A DNA stretch of 13,402 nucleotides from Opitutus sp. GAS368 (GCA_945862035.1 CAMAXB010000048.1:1-13402), one strand, 5' to 3'. Shown: positions 1 through 7,877, counted from the first letter of the stretch. Notes: a model not told the origin generated them from the sequence alone. A program made the numbers and translations.

Positions 1-3
1 GCC

Positions 4-264
4 ATGGCCAACACGAAATCTGCCATCAAGGCCGCCCGCAAGTCCGAGCGCCTCACCGTCCGCAACCGGGCCGTCTCCACGCGTCTCAAGACCCTTCACA
101 AGAAGTTCGAAGCGGCCTCCAAGGCCGGGGACAAGGAAGCCGCGCGCACTGCCGGCGCCGCCTATGCCTCCGCCATGGATCGCGCGACGAAGTCGGGCGT
201 TGTTCACCGCAACGCCGCCTCCCGCGCCAAAGCCCATGTGGCCAAGGCTGTGTTCGCGAAGTAA
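4..264 (+). CDS. rpsT: 30S ribosomal protein S20
   Basis: This 86-residue, lysine- and arginine-rich protein has the usual length and layout of bacterial S20, a primary 16S rRNA-binding protein of the small ribosomal subunit. It opens with ANTKSAIKAARKSERLTVRN, the family's basic N-terminal helix (SA.K..R...R...RN). An HRNAASRAKAHVAK segment near residues 69-82 matches the conserved C-terminal HKNxAxRxKSRL block. The start is the ATG at position 4, preceded by GCC; only three upstream bases are in the window, so promoter and ribosome binding site cannot be judged. An intrinsic terminator follows 23 bases after the stop, so it is probably transcribed separately from the next gene. Recognition is by family pattern and is secure. 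Confidence 0.96.
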   Translation: MANTKSAIKAARKSERLTVRNRAVSTRLKTLHKKFEAASKAGDKEAARTAGAAYASAMDRATKSGVVHRNAASRAKAHVAKAVFAK

Positions 265-287
265 TTCGCGACCGACCCGCTCTCCCG

Positions 288-321
288 CCCCCGTCGTGCC
301 CCCGGCGCCACGGGGGTTTTT
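288..321 (+). terminator. Intrinsic terminator of rpsT
   Basis: A perfect 7-bp stem, CCCCCGT at 288-294 with ACGGGGG at 310-316, is followed directly by five T residues at 317-321. A second C run at 299-303 could pair with the same G run to give a shorter hairpin with an 8-base loop. It lies just after the rpsT stop and before the next ATG at 361, as expected for a rho-independent terminator reading rightward. Confidence 0.85.
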
Positions 322-360
322 GTTGGCCGGCTCCTGCGGGTCTGCATTGCGCCGATCGCC

Positions 361-954
361 ATGATCTCCCTTCACGAAGGCGCCCGCGCCGTCCGCCCCC
401 GCAAGTCGGGTGATCGGGCCCTCGTGCTCCGCCTCGCGGTGGCTGGCTCCCAGCCCGAGGTCTGGCGTCGCCTGCTGGTCCGGGAATCACTCTGGCTGTC
501 GCGCCTGCACGACGGGATTCAGATCGCCTTCGACTGGTTCGATTATCAGACGCATGTTTTTAGCATCGGCGACCGTCGGCTGGGAAATCCCGTGACGGGG
601 CCAAACCCGGTCGACGATGACCGCGACATCTCGCTCGCCGATGCAGGCATCGCGGCGGAGGGTCGGTTCTCCTATCGCTATCATCTGGGCGAGGGCTGGA
701 CCGTGAATGCGGTCGTCGAGGAGATTCGCCCGCTGGCCAAGGGTGAGCGCAGTCCCACCTGCCTCGGCGGCGAACGGGCCGGTCCGCCCGAGGACTGCGG
801 CGGACTCGAGGCCTACCACGACATGCTGGCCTGTCTGGCCGAACCGGCCACCGATTTGGGCCGGGAGTGGCGGGAATGGGTCGGCCCCGATTTTGATCCG
901 GCCCGCTGTGACGTCGCGGCCATCACCCGCGGCCTGCGGAAGCTGCCGCGCTAG
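361..954 (+). CDS. Plasmid pRiA4b ORF-3-like family protein
   Basis: A 197-residue protein matching the pRiA4b ORF-3 family (PRiA4_ORF3), whose biochemical function is not known to me. Visible family hallmarks are QPEVWRRLLV (31-40, the P.VWRR strand), LHDGIQIAFDW (49-59, the 'LH..IQ.a.gW' helix), THVFSIG (64-70), FSYRYHLGEGW (103-113; usually Y.YDFGDGW, here with His and Glu in place of the two Asp), CLGGERAGPPEDCGG (134-148, the strongest signature) and DFDPARCD (177-184). No signal peptide or membrane segment is seen, so it is probably cytoplasmic. The ATG at 361 follows GCC and has no Shine-Dalgarno sequence. The next gene begins 20 bases after the stop, suggesting co-transcription with the nuclease, but no functional link is known. 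The family call is firm; the role is unknown. Confidence 0.85.
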   Translation: MISLHEGARAVRPRKSGDRALVLRLAVAGSQPEVWRRLLVRESLWLSRLHDGIQIAFDWFDYQTHVFSIGDRRLGNPVTGPNPVDDDRDISLADAGIAAEGRFSYRYHLGEGWTVNAVVEEIRPLAKGERSPTCLGGERAGPPEDCGGLEAYHDMLACLAEPATDLGREWREWVGPDFDPARCDVAAITRGLRKLPR

Positions 955-974
955 GTCCGGCGCCTCCTGCCCCG

Positions 975-1919
975 ATGCCCGCCCGGAAGTCACGCCGCGC
1001 CCGCCGGGTGCGTCCGCTGCTCTGGTTCAATGCCCTGCTCCTTGGCCTGCTGGTGAGTTGGTACGCATTCCAGCCCGCCGCGCGCCGGGCGGAGGTCGAC
1101 CAGCTGATCGAGAACTACCTCGAACGGGAGAAAGGCATCGACCTGCTCGATCTCGCCTGGGATCTCCACCAGCTCTATGCGAGCGGGGATTTCGTCCGCG
1201 CCCCCGGCCGGGCTTCCGACGGCGGGTACCTCTACGCCGGCCTGCCGCGGCCCGATGGATTTCCCCATGCGGTCCGGCGGCTGGTGAATCGCGGTTACAC
1301 GGTCGGCTACAGTGAGGTCCTGGAAAACCCGGTCTGGGTCGCCTACCGGGTGCAGGACCGGGAGGAGGCACCCCCGCCGACCGCGCGCCCGGACCGCTTT
1401 GTGGTCGACCTGCGCACCGCGGCCCGCGTGGCTCCGGAGGCGTATTCGGGGAGTGGTTACGATCGCGGGCACCTCGCGCCCAGTCACGCGATCGCCGTGC
1501 ACCACGGGGACGAGGCGCAGCGCGAGACGTTCCTGATGTCGAACATCGTGCCGCAGCGGCATGCCCTGAACGCTGGCCCGTGGAAGGAATTGGAGCGGCG
1601 GATCGCGACTAGCTACCCCGGGCGCTTCGGGGAGGTTTGGGTGCTGGCCGGACCGGTCTTCGGCCCGGCGCGGGAGGCCTTGCCCAATGGCACCGTCGTG
1701 CCGGAATCCTTCTTCATGATCCTGCTCGACGAGAGCGATGGTCGCCTGCGGGCCCTTGGGATCATCCTGCCGCAATCGGCGGATGCCGCCCGCGACCTCG
1801 ACCGCTACCTCGTCTCGATTGACGAGATCGAGCGCCGGACGGGCTTTGATTTTCTGCCGGACCTCCCCGACGGGACGGAGGCCGCGCTGGAAGCAAGGAT
1901 CCCCGTCCGGGTCTGGTGA
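975..1919 (+). CDS. Membrane-anchored DNA/RNA non-specific endonuclease (NUC1/Serratia type)
   Basis: A 314-residue beta-beta-alpha-metal nuclease. DRGHLAPS at 163-170 carries the general-base histidine (His166). SNIVPQRHALNAGPWKELE at 189-207 is the metal-site helix; Asn199 matches the Mg-binding Asn of the family, 33 residues after the His (30 in Serratia nuclease). These enzymes cut single- and double-stranded DNA and RNA. The N-terminus is a basic stretch (KSRRARRVR) followed by one hydrophobic segment at about 14-30, read as an uncleaved signal anchor with the nuclease domain outside the cytoplasm. About 60 residues (32-90) between anchor and catalytic domain are not recognised. It starts 20 bases after the pRiA4b ORF-3-like gene. 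A structured inverted repeat follows the stop. Likely roles are nutrient scavenging or envelope DNA turnover (inference). The nuclease fold is firm; location and role are inferred. Confidence 0.9.
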   Translation: MPARKSRRARRVRPLLWFNALLLGLLVSWYAFQPAARRAEVDQLIENYLEREKGIDLLDLAWDLHQLYASGDFVRAPGRASDGGYLYAGLPRPDGFPHAVRRLVNRGYTVGYSEVLENPVWVAYRVQDREEAPPPTARPDRFVVDLRTAARVAPEAYSGSGYDRGHLAPSHAIAVHHGDEAQRETFLMSNIVPQRHALNAGPWKELERRIATSYPGRFGEVWVLAGPVFGPAREALPNGTVVPESFFMILLDESDGRLRALGIILPQSADAARDLDRYLVSIDEIERRTGFDFLPDLPDGTEAALEARIPVRVW

Positions 1920-1934
1920 TGCGAGGCGGGGATT

Positions 1935-2009
1935 CTTTCCGGCCGCAGCCCGTCGGGCCCTCAGCGCCTCCCCGGCGGGGCCCGCCCTCGCGGGGGAGGC
2001 GCCGGAAAG
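1935..2009. repeat. Branched GC-rich inverted-repeat structure after the nuclease gene
   Basis: An outer stem, CTTTCCGGC (1935-1943) with GCCGGAAAG (2001-2009), encloses two further hairpins. One is a small palindrome, GCCCGTCGGGC (1948-1958). The other is a perfect 10-bp stem, GCGCCTCCCC (1964-1973) with GGGGAGGCGC (1993-2002), whose loop itself contains GGCGGG/CCCGCC. The inner and outer right arms overlap by two bases, so the outer stem shortens to 7 bp when both form. No T run follows on either strand, so this is not a classical intrinsic terminator. It could act as a 3' structure of the nuclease transcript or be a dispersed chromosomal repeat. Confidence 0.6.
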
Positions 2010-2109
2010 GACGAGGGGGTGGTGGCGCAGCCCGCCAAATGAGATTGCCGCCGTCTTTCGGGTACCGGCAAACGCCGCCCAAGGTCGCGCGATTCGCCAT
2101 GGGGACAGG

Positions 2110-2135
2110 AAAAAGCCGGGCGCAGACGCCCGGCT
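2110..2135 (-). terminator. Intrinsic terminator of the M16 peptidase operon
   Basis: A perfect 9-bp stem, AGCCGGGCG (2114-2122) with CGCCCGGCT (2127-2135), has a 4-base loop CAGA. The run of A at 2110-2114 becomes a U tract in a leftward transcript. It lies 25 bases beyond the TAG stop of the second M16 gene. The T-poor flank on the other side makes it mainly a minus-strand terminator, though rightward read-through from the nuclease gene would also meet the stem. Confidence 0.87.
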
Positions 2136-2160
2136 CTTTCCGGTCCGTTTCGTCGGGGGC

Positions 2161-3495
2161 CTATTTGGCCCTCTCGGGAACCGTGCCGGACTTGATGAGC
2201 ACGAGGCTCTCGGGGCGGACGTGCTTTTTGATCGCGGAGTTGACCTCGTTGACGGTCATCGCGGCGACCCGCTTGGGCAGTTCATCGGGCCAGGAAACGC
2301 CGTAGCCGCGCTGCACTGAGGCGAGCAGGGCGTTGGCCATGCCCGTGGTGGTGGCGAGGGTGACCTTGTAGGTGCCGATGTAGTTGCTTTGTTCGCGGGC
2401 GAATTCCTCGGGCGAAACGCCCTTGGTTGACCACTCGGTCAGCTGGCGCTGGGTGGAGGCGATACCCTGTTCCAGCAACTCGGGCGAGAAGTTGGCGACG
2501 ATGCGCCAGTCGCCGTCCGTGTGCGTGTCGTTCAGCACGGCGGAGTAGATGCCGTAGGTGAGGCCCTCGCGGTCGCGCACATTGGCCATGAGGCGTCCGG
2601 TGAAGCCGCTGCCGAAGATGTTCGTCCCGACGCGCAGGGCGAGGGTGTCCGGGTCGTTGTATTTCAATCCGGTGGCCTGGCCCCAGATCATCGAGACATT
2701 GGTCTTGTCGGCGATGAAGACGACCTGGTCCTTGGCGGCGTCAGTGGGCCGGGCGCGGGCAGGCGCTGGGGTGGGCTTGCCGCCGGTCCACCCGCTGAAG
2801 GCCTTGGTCACCTCGGCCTGCAGGGCGGTGGGGTCAACGTCGCCCACCGCGATGAGGGTAAAAGCCGCCGGCCCGTAGTAGGTGCGGTGAAAGGCGCGGA
2901 GGTCATCGACCGTCGCGCTCTGGACGGCCGCGAGGAACTCCTCGGTGGGGGCATCGCGATTGGGGTGGCCGATCGGGTAGACCGCCTGACTGAAGGCGAG
3001 GTTGGCGCGGTAGTCGGTGCTCTCCAGAGCCCGCTGAAAGTCGCCGGCGAGCTGCTTCTTGACCTTCTCAAGTTCGGATGCGGGAAACGCGGGTTCGCGG
3101 AGCTGCTCCGCGAGAAGGCTGATCACGAGGGGCATGTCTTGGGCGAGGCATTTCCCACTGATCGTAAGCATGGTGCCGTCGACGCTGAAGCTGAGGGTCG
3201 CACCCACGCTTTCGAGCTTCTGGGCAAGGGCGAACTTGTCCTGTTTCAACGTTCCCTGATCCAGCATCGCCCCGACTAGGGTCGGGACGGCGATATTGTG
3301 TTCGGGGGCAAGGCTGTCACCGGCCGGGAGGGAACCGCGGAAGGTGACGACGTTTTTGACGCCGGTGGGGTAGGCGATCACATCGATGCCGGCGATGGAC
3401 GTGCGCACCGCGTTGTCGGCGACGGCGGCGCGCGCGGTGGCGCCAGCGGTGGCGAGGACAAGGACGGCGAGGAGAAGGCGGAAGGAGGTCTTCAT
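2161..3495 (-). CDS. Exported M16 peptidase-family subunit lacking the zinc motif
   Basis: A 444-residue protein with the two-lobe M16 (pitrilysin/mitochondrial processing peptidase) fold. It has a signal peptide (MKTSFRLLLAVLVLATAGAT, cleavage probably near ARA at 21-23). At the place where active subunits carry HxxEH this protein reads PTLVGAMLDQGTLKQDKF (71-88), so it cannot bind zinc in the usual way. It keeps TDYRANLAF and the GHPNRDAPTEE loop (about 160-186), and in the C-terminal lobe the R-x6-Y substrate-binding motif, Arg307 and Tyr314 in RDREGLTYG. This is the pattern of the non-catalytic partner in two-subunit M16B peptidases. It sits 15 bases downstream of the catalytic subunit in one operon, followed by a terminator. 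The partner role is inferred from motif loss and position. The ATG follows AGCC without a Shine-Dalgarno sequence. Confidence 0.9.
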   Translation of the reverse strand: MKTSFRLLLAVLVLATAGATARAAVADNAVRTSIAGIDVIAYPTGVKNVVTFRGSLPAGDSLAPEHNIAVPTLVGAMLDQGTLKQDKFALAQKLESVGATLSFSVDGTMLTISGKCLAQDMPLVISLLAEQLREPAFPASELEKVKKQLAGDFQRALESTDYRANLAFSQAVYPIGHPNRDAPTEEFLAAVQSATVDDLRAFHRTYYGPAAFTLIAVGDVDPTALQAEVTKAFSGWTGGKPTPAPARARPTDAAKDQVVFIADKTNVSMIWGQATGLKYNDPDTLALRVGTNIFGSGFTGRLMANVRDREGLTYGIYSAVLNDTHTDGDWRIVANFSPELLEQGIASTQRQLTEWSTKGVSPEEFAREQSNYIGTYKVTLATTTGMANALLASVQRGYGVSWPDELPKRVAAMTVNEVNSAIKKHVRPESLVLIKSGTVPERAK

Positions 3496-3510
3496 GGCTT
3501 TCGGGTCGGC

Positions 3511-4893
3511 TTAGTTGTTGGCGGCGGGTGCGGCCGGCACGATCGGGATAAACCAGCCGCTCGTGCTCTGGTCCTCGAGCAGATAGAGGTTGGCGACCCG
3601 GCGGACGTCGTCCGGCGTCACCTTGGAAATGGCGTCGTCGAACGTGACGTAGAGGGTCCAATCACCGCTGGCGATGAACTCATTCAGCGTGCTGGCCATG
3701 GCAAAGGAGCCGTCGCCGCGGAAGGCGGATTGCGCGAGGATTTGGTTGATCGCCGCCGAGACCTCTGCGGCGGTCACGCCGTCCTTCTTGATGCGCTCGA
3801 TCTCGGCTAGGATGACCTGCTCCACTTGCGCATGGGCCACCCCGGGGGCGAGGTCCGCATAAATATTCAGCAGGGAGGGATCATGGAACTGGCCCGTGCC
3901 AACGCCCACCCCCGTGGTCAGGTTCGTGTCGACGAGCGCGCGGTAGAACCGGCTGCCCTTGCCGCGGCCGAGAATTGCATCGAGCACCTGCAGCGCGGGC
4001 ATGTCCGGGCTGCGGCGTGAGGGCGTCTTGTAGGCAACGCCGACCACGCCGAGTTGCCCGGCGCGCTTGACGGTGACGCGGCGGGGGCCGGTCTGCTCGG
4101 GCTCCTCGGTGTAGACCTGCGGGATGGGGGCGGGTGCCTTCGGGTAGACACCGTAGTACTTCTTGATCAGGCCCAGCGTGGCGGCGGGATCGAAGTCGCC
4201 AATGACCGTGACCGTGGCATTGTCCGGCCAGTAGAAGGTGTCGTAGAACTCCTTCAGCTTTTCGATCGACACCTTTTCGATGTCGCTGCGCCAGCCGATG
4301 GTGGAGTGGTGGTAGGGATGGGCCATGTAGGCCGCGGCGCCGATCTCCTTGTCGAGCGCCTCGGTCGGGTTGTTCTCACCGATCTCAAACTCGTTGCGCA
4401 CGACGGTCATCTCCGGCTGGCGGTCCGACTCGCGGAGCCAGAGGTTGCGCATGCGGTCGGCCTCGATGGCCAGATAACCCTCAAGGTGTTCGCTGCCGAT
4501 GGTCGCGTAGTAGTTGGTGCGATCCAGCCAGGTCGTGGCGTTGAAATTGGCCCCGACGCGCTCGAGGAACTGGTCGACGCTGTTGCCCTTCTCGCGGTTG
4601 TAGTTGGGCGTGCCCTTGAACATGAGATGCTCCAGCAGGTGGGTGGCGCCGGTGGTGCCGGTGACTTCGTTGCGCGAGCCGACCCGGTACGTCACCATGA
4701 AGGTCACGGTCGGGCTGGACATGTCAGGGAGCAGCAGGACCGAGAGGCCGTTGCTGGCGAGGGTGTACTCCGAGATCGGACCGACAGTCTTCACGAAGGA
4801 AAAACCATCGACCTGAACCGGAACGGGGGTGGCAGCGCGTGCGCCCAAGACGGACAGCACGACGAGCACGAGAGGGAGGAAACGGGCTTTCAT
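3511..4893 (-). CDS. Exported M16 zinc metallopeptidase (catalytic subunit)
   Basis: A 460-residue M16-family peptidase expected to degrade or process peptides outside the cytoplasm. The inverted zinc motif HLLEH lies at 85-89 (His85 and His89 as ligands, Glu88 as base), and the distal glutamate lies in VVRNEFEIGENNP (Glu168 or Glu170). GANFNATTWLDRTNYY (114-129) and YHHSTIGW are also typical of M16B. I chose the ATG at 4893 because it begins a clean signal peptide (MKARFLPLVLVVLSVLGARA); an in-frame ATG at 4920 would add nine non-signal-like residues. The C-terminal region ends in a hydrophobic, Ala/Pro-rich tail. It is followed 15 bases on by a zinc-less M16 subunit, and the two probably form a heteromer. 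No convincing promoter is visible upstream. Confidence 0.93.
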   Translation of the reverse strand: MKARFLPLVLVVLSVLGARAATPVPVQVDGFSFVKTVGPISEYTLASNGLSVLLLPDMSSPTVTFMVTYRVGSRNEVTGTTGATHLLEHLMFKGTPNYNREKGNSVDQFLERVGANFNATTWLDRTNYYATIGSEHLEGYLAIEADRMRNLWLRESDRQPEMTVVRNEFEIGENNPTEALDKEIGAAAYMAHPYHHSTIGWRSDIEKVSIEKLKEFYDTFYWPDNATVTVIGDFDPAATLGLIKKYYGVYPKAPAPIPQVYTEEPEQTGPRRVTVKRAGQLGVVGVAYKTPSRRSPDMPALQVLDAILGRGKGSRFYRALVDTNLTTGVGVGTGQFHDPSLLNIYADLAPGVAHAQVEQVILAEIERIKKDGVTAAEVSAAINQILAQSAFRGDGSFAMASTLNEFIASGDWTLYVTFDDAISKVTPDDVRRVANLYLLEDQSTSGWFIPIVPAAPAANN

Positions 4894-5022
4894 AGGAATG
4901 AACGTGCAGGAAGTTGGCACGAACCGGGCTCCTCTGCAAAGGGATTGATGCGCCCCCTTGATCGCGGGTGTCCACCTGAACCAGTCGCCTGTCTACCGGC
5001 CAATGCGTTCCACGGGCTCGAA

Positions 5023-5083
5023 CGGGAGCAGGATGCTCCCGCTACGTTGGATTATCCAGAGTGGAGGGAGCTTCCAGCTCCCT
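5023..5083. repeat. Pair of REP-like triloop hairpins in the recD2-M16 gap
   Basis: The 212-base gap between the M16 operon start and the recD2 stop holds two hairpins of the same design. The first is CGGGAGCA (5023-5030) with TGCTCCCG (5034-5041); the second is AGGGAGCT (5065-5072) with AGCTCCCT (5076-5083). Each has an 8-bp perfect stem, a 3-base loop and the shared core GGGAGC/GCTCCC, with 23 bases between them. Neither has a T run, so simple terminators are unlikely, though they lie just past the recD2 stop. The rest of the gap, 4894-5022, shows no gene or convincing promoter. Confidence 0.6.
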
Positions 5084-5105
5084 TTGGCCTCGCGCAGGGC
5101 TTTCC

Positions 5106-7325
5106 TCAGGTGGGGCGGAGGGCGGCGATTTTCTCGCGGAGGTGGGTGCTGCGGGTCTTGGCGTCACTGTTCCGCACGGCCATCGCGTAGGCGGCGGGCT
5201 CGCCGACCAGATAGACTTTTTTTCGGCCGCGGGTGATGGCGGTGTAGATCAGGTTTCGCTGCAGCATCATGAAGTGCGCCTTGAGCAGGGGCACGATGAC
5301 CACGGGGTACTCGCTGCCTTGGGACTTGTGGATGCTGATCGCGTAAGCGAGGGCGAGATCGCCCAATTCGCCGCGGTCGAAAGTCTGCACGTTGCCGTCG
5401 AAGTCGGCGGTCAGCGTGCCAGTCTCGGCGTCGGCGGCGGTGACGGCGCCGATGTCACCGTTGAACAGGTTCTTGTCGTAGTTGTTGCGCAGCTGGATGA
5501 CCTTGTCACCGGGGCGGAATTCCCCGGCGGGACCGCGCACGCCGGGGCGGCGCGAGGGGTTGAGGGCGGCCTGGAGCTGGACGTTGAAATTACCGACACC
5601 CGCGACGCCCTTGTGCATCGGAGCGAGGACCTGCACGTCGTTCACCGGGTGGGGCCACTTGATCTTTTGCGGGATGAACTCGGTGCAGAGGGCGATGACC
5701 TTGCGAAGACAATCGTCGGCGGAGTCAGCGGCGATGAAGGTCAGGTCGCTCCAGACCGGAACGTCTTCGGGGTTCGCGACGGCGGGCGGGAGGGAAGGAT
5801 CGCCGGCGTTGATCGCGTGTGCGGTGGTGACGATGGTGCTCTGGCCCTGCTGGCGGTAGATGACATTGAGCCGGGTGACTGGCAGCCGCTCCGTGGCGAT
5901 CAGATCCTTGAGGACATTGCCTGCGCCGACGCTGGGCAGTTGGTCGGTGTCGCCGACGAGCAGCACATGCGCCCGGGAGGGGGCGGCCTGGAGGAGCGCC
6001 GCAGCGAGGCGGGTATCGAGCATCGAGGCCTCGTCGACGATGAGGAAGTCGGTGGAGAGCGGGCGATCCTCATTGGCCTCGAAACCGCCGCGGGCGGGAT
6101 CGTATTTGAGCAGGCGGTGGATGGTGGAGGCGAAGCCGCCCGTGGTCTCGGCGAGGCGTTGTGCGGCCCGGCCGGTGGGGGCGGCGAGATGCACGCGAAC
6201 CCTCTTGGCCCGGAGGATGTCGACCAGCGCGCGAAGGATGGTGGTCTTGCCGGTGCCGGGGCCGCCGGTGAGCAGGGTGAACTTGTGCGCGAGGGCATTG
6301 CGCAGGGCCTCGCGTTGCAGCTCGGCGAAGGCAAAGCCGGCCTTGTCCTCGGCCCATTTCACGGCGGCATCGATCTTGATGGCCGGGAGCCCGCTGGGGA
6401 CGGCGGCAAGGCGCGCGACCACCCCGCTGATGCGCTGCTCGGCGCGGTCGAGGACGGGCAGCTGGATGAAGGCCGAGCCGGGCAGGGGAGCGGTCACGCC
6501 GGCCGGCCAGTGGCGGATGAGGTCGCGTGCCTCGACAAGCGCATGAATGCGGGCTTCGATGCGCTCGCCGCTCGTCTCCAGCAGCGGCGCGGCGTGGTCG
6601 CGCAGGTCGACCTCGCGGATCGCGGTGTGGCCCTCTTCCTGGAGGGTTTCGAGGGAGTAGAGGATGCCGGCGTCGAGGCGGGGCGGCGCGTCGTTGGCGA
6701 AGCCGAGGTTGATCGCAATGCGATCCGCGGTCTTGAAGCCGATGCCGTCGATTTCCCGGGCCACCCGGTAGGGCTCGGTGGTGAGGATCCGCTGGGCATC
6801 GGCGCCGTACTTATTGACCAGTTTGACACACTGGCCGGTGGTGACGCCGTAGGTCTGGAGGAAGATGTAGAGTTCGCGGAACGCACGCTGGTCGTCCCAG
6901 GCGCGCTTGATCGCGGTGGCGCGGACCTTGCCGATGCCGGGGACGGAGCGAAGCCGACCCGACTCCTCGCTGAGGATGCGGAAGGTGTCGGTGCCGAAGG
7001 CGTCGACGATCTTGTTGGCGTAAACCTTGCCGATGCCCTGCACGAGGCCGCTGCCGAGGTAGCGGCGGATGCCGTGCACGGAGGAGGGCAGCTCACTGGT
7101 GAAGGCGACGATCTTGAACTGGTCGCCGTGCTGGCTGTGCCGGGTCCACTCTCCGGTGAGGCGCAGGGTCTCGCCGCACTGCACGCCGGGCAGCGCGCCG
7201 ACGATAGTGACCTTGGCGTCGTCCGCATCGTTGCGAAACTCCGCGATGGTGTAGTGGTTTTCCTCGTTGAGGAAGATGATGCGCTCGAGGACGCCGTTGA
7301 GTGAACTGGAGGACGGGGAAGCCAA
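5106..7325 (-). CDS. recD2: RecD2-type 5'-3' DNA helicase (SF1B)
   Basis: A 739-residue helicase of the RecD2/TraA-like family, which acts without RecBC in DNA repair and replication-fork maintenance. The N-terminal domain contains helix-hairpin-helix segments: SGLVQGIGKVYANKIVDAFG (92-111), RSVPGIGKVRATAI (126-139) and EIDGIGFKTADRIA (191-204). The motor has Walker A GGPGTGKTT (354-362, Lys360), APTGRAAQRL (382-391), DEASMLD (431-437), VGDTDQLPSVGAGN (457-470), a late YAISIHKSQGSE (661-672) and YTAITRGRKKV (694-704) with the motif VI arginine. Length and order are normal. The reading frame is open only to a stop at 7338-7340 and contains no early ATG or GTG, so TTG at 7325 is the best start; the family core begins at about residue 10. 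It is divergent from the small membrane protein gene, with 84 bases between. The family call is firm and the start moderate. Confidence 0.93.
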   Translation of the reverse strand: MASPSSSSLNGVLERIIFLNEENHYTIAEFRNDADDAKVTIVGALPGVQCGETLRLTGEWTRHSQHGDQFKIVAFTSELPSSVHGIRRYLGSGLVQGIGKVYANKIVDAFGTDTFRILSEESGRLRSVPGIGKVRATAIKRAWDDQRAFRELYIFLQTYGVTTGQCVKLVNKYGADAQRILTTEPYRVAREIDGIGFKTADRIAINLGFANDAPPRLDAGILYSLETLQEEGHTAIREVDLRDHAAPLLETSGERIEARIHALVEARDLIRHWPAGVTAPLPGSAFIQLPVLDRAEQRISGVVARLAAVPSGLPAIKIDAAVKWAEDKAGFAFAELQREALRNALAHKFTLLTGGPGTGKTTILRALVDILRAKRVRVHLAAPTGRAAQRLAETTGGFASTIHRLLKYDPARGGFEANEDRPLSTDFLIVDEASMLDTRLAAALLQAAPSRAHVLLVGDTDQLPSVGAGNVLKDLIATERLPVTRLNVIYRQQGQSTIVTTAHAINAGDPSLPPAVANPEDVPVWSDLTFIAADSADDCLRKVIALCTEFIPQKIKWPHPVNDVQVLAPMHKGVAGVGNFNVQLQAALNPSRRPGVRGPAGEFRPGDKVIQLRNNYDKNLFNGDIGAVTAADAETGTLTADFDGNVQTFDRGELGDLALAYAISIHKSQGSEYPVVIVPLLKAHFMMLQRNLIYTAITRGRKKVYLVGEPAAYAMAVRNSDAKTRSTHLREKIAALRPT

Positions 7326-7409
7326 GGACGCCCGTGATCAACACCGGATTGGTGGGGATTGCAAATGCGCGGAGTTGCCAAGAGCCGGATTTGGCGGCGT
7401 ACTATCGGG

Positions 7410-7877
7410 ATGGATTTCCTGCGCCAGGAGCAGCTGCTCCCGATCATCCAGCTCGCGATCACTCCGGTGATTCTCATCACGGGTCTCGGATCGCTCCTGC
7501 TGACCATGACGAACCGGATGGCCCGCATCGTCGACCGTTCACGTGCGCTCGCCGGCCAGCTCCGGGCCGCGGCGCCGGAGGAGCGCCCGCATGTGGAGCA
7601 GCAGCTTCGGATCATGTACCGGCGGGCCTCGCTGATCCGCATGGCCGTGACCTTCAGCGCGCTGAGCATGTTGTGCGCGGGCCTGCTGGTGGCCCTCATT
7701 TTTGTCGGCGCGATGGTGGGTCGTTCGCTGGCGCCGGGGATCGCCCTGCTCTTTTTTGCGAGCGTGGGCTGTTTGATTTCTGCGCTGGTCGCCTTCTTGC
7801 GCGACATCTTTATGTCGCTGTGGGCGCTGCGGCTCGAGGTGGAGCGGGCGCTGCCGGATACGCGGCCGCAGCCCTGA
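7410..7877 (+). CDS. DUF2721 family small membrane protein
   Basis: A 155-residue integral membrane protein that fits the DUF2721 family, function unknown. Three hydrophobic segments lie at about 10-33, 76-102 and 108-131. Between the first two is a charged loop starting NRMARIVDRSRAL (35-47), the signature NR.aRi.DR.R.L of the family, followed by a helix rich in E, Q and R. A hydrophilic tail ends the protein. I chose the ATG at 7410 (MDFLRQEQLL) rather than the in-frame ATG at 7359, because the added 17 residues are basic and unlike family members. It has no Shine-Dalgarno sequence. It is head-to-head with recD2 and tail-to-tail with nadB, so it is probably monocistronic. A weak promoter-like pair (TTGCCA at 7375, TACTAT at 7400) would give an almost leaderless mRNA; this is speculative. 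Confidence 0.82.
   Translation: MDFLRQEQLLPIIQLAITPVILITGLGSLLLTMTNRMARIVDRSRALAGQLRAAAPEERPHVEQQLRIMYRRASLIRMAVTFSALSMLCAGLLVALIFVGAMVGRSLAPGIALLFFASVGCLISALVAFLRDIFMSLWALRLEVERALPDTRPQP

Noticed and set aside
1935..2009. The branched structure as a tRNA-like or known RNA gene
   Set aside because: There is no anticodon stem, T-loop or CCA pattern, and the stem lengths do not match a tRNA.
4894..5105. A promoter for the M16 operon
   Set aside because: TTGCAG-like -35 sequences occur but no acceptable -10 follows at 16-18 bases.
5061..7304. A 747-codon plus-strand open frame opposite recD2
   Set aside because: It is a Gly/Ala/Asp/Val-rich shadow of a GC-rich gene. The opposite strand encodes a complete helicase with all motifs.
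7359..7409. An upstream ATG extending the DUF2721 protein by 17 residues
   Set aside because: The extension is basic and unlike the family, and the ATG at 7410 starts just before the first hydrophobic segment.
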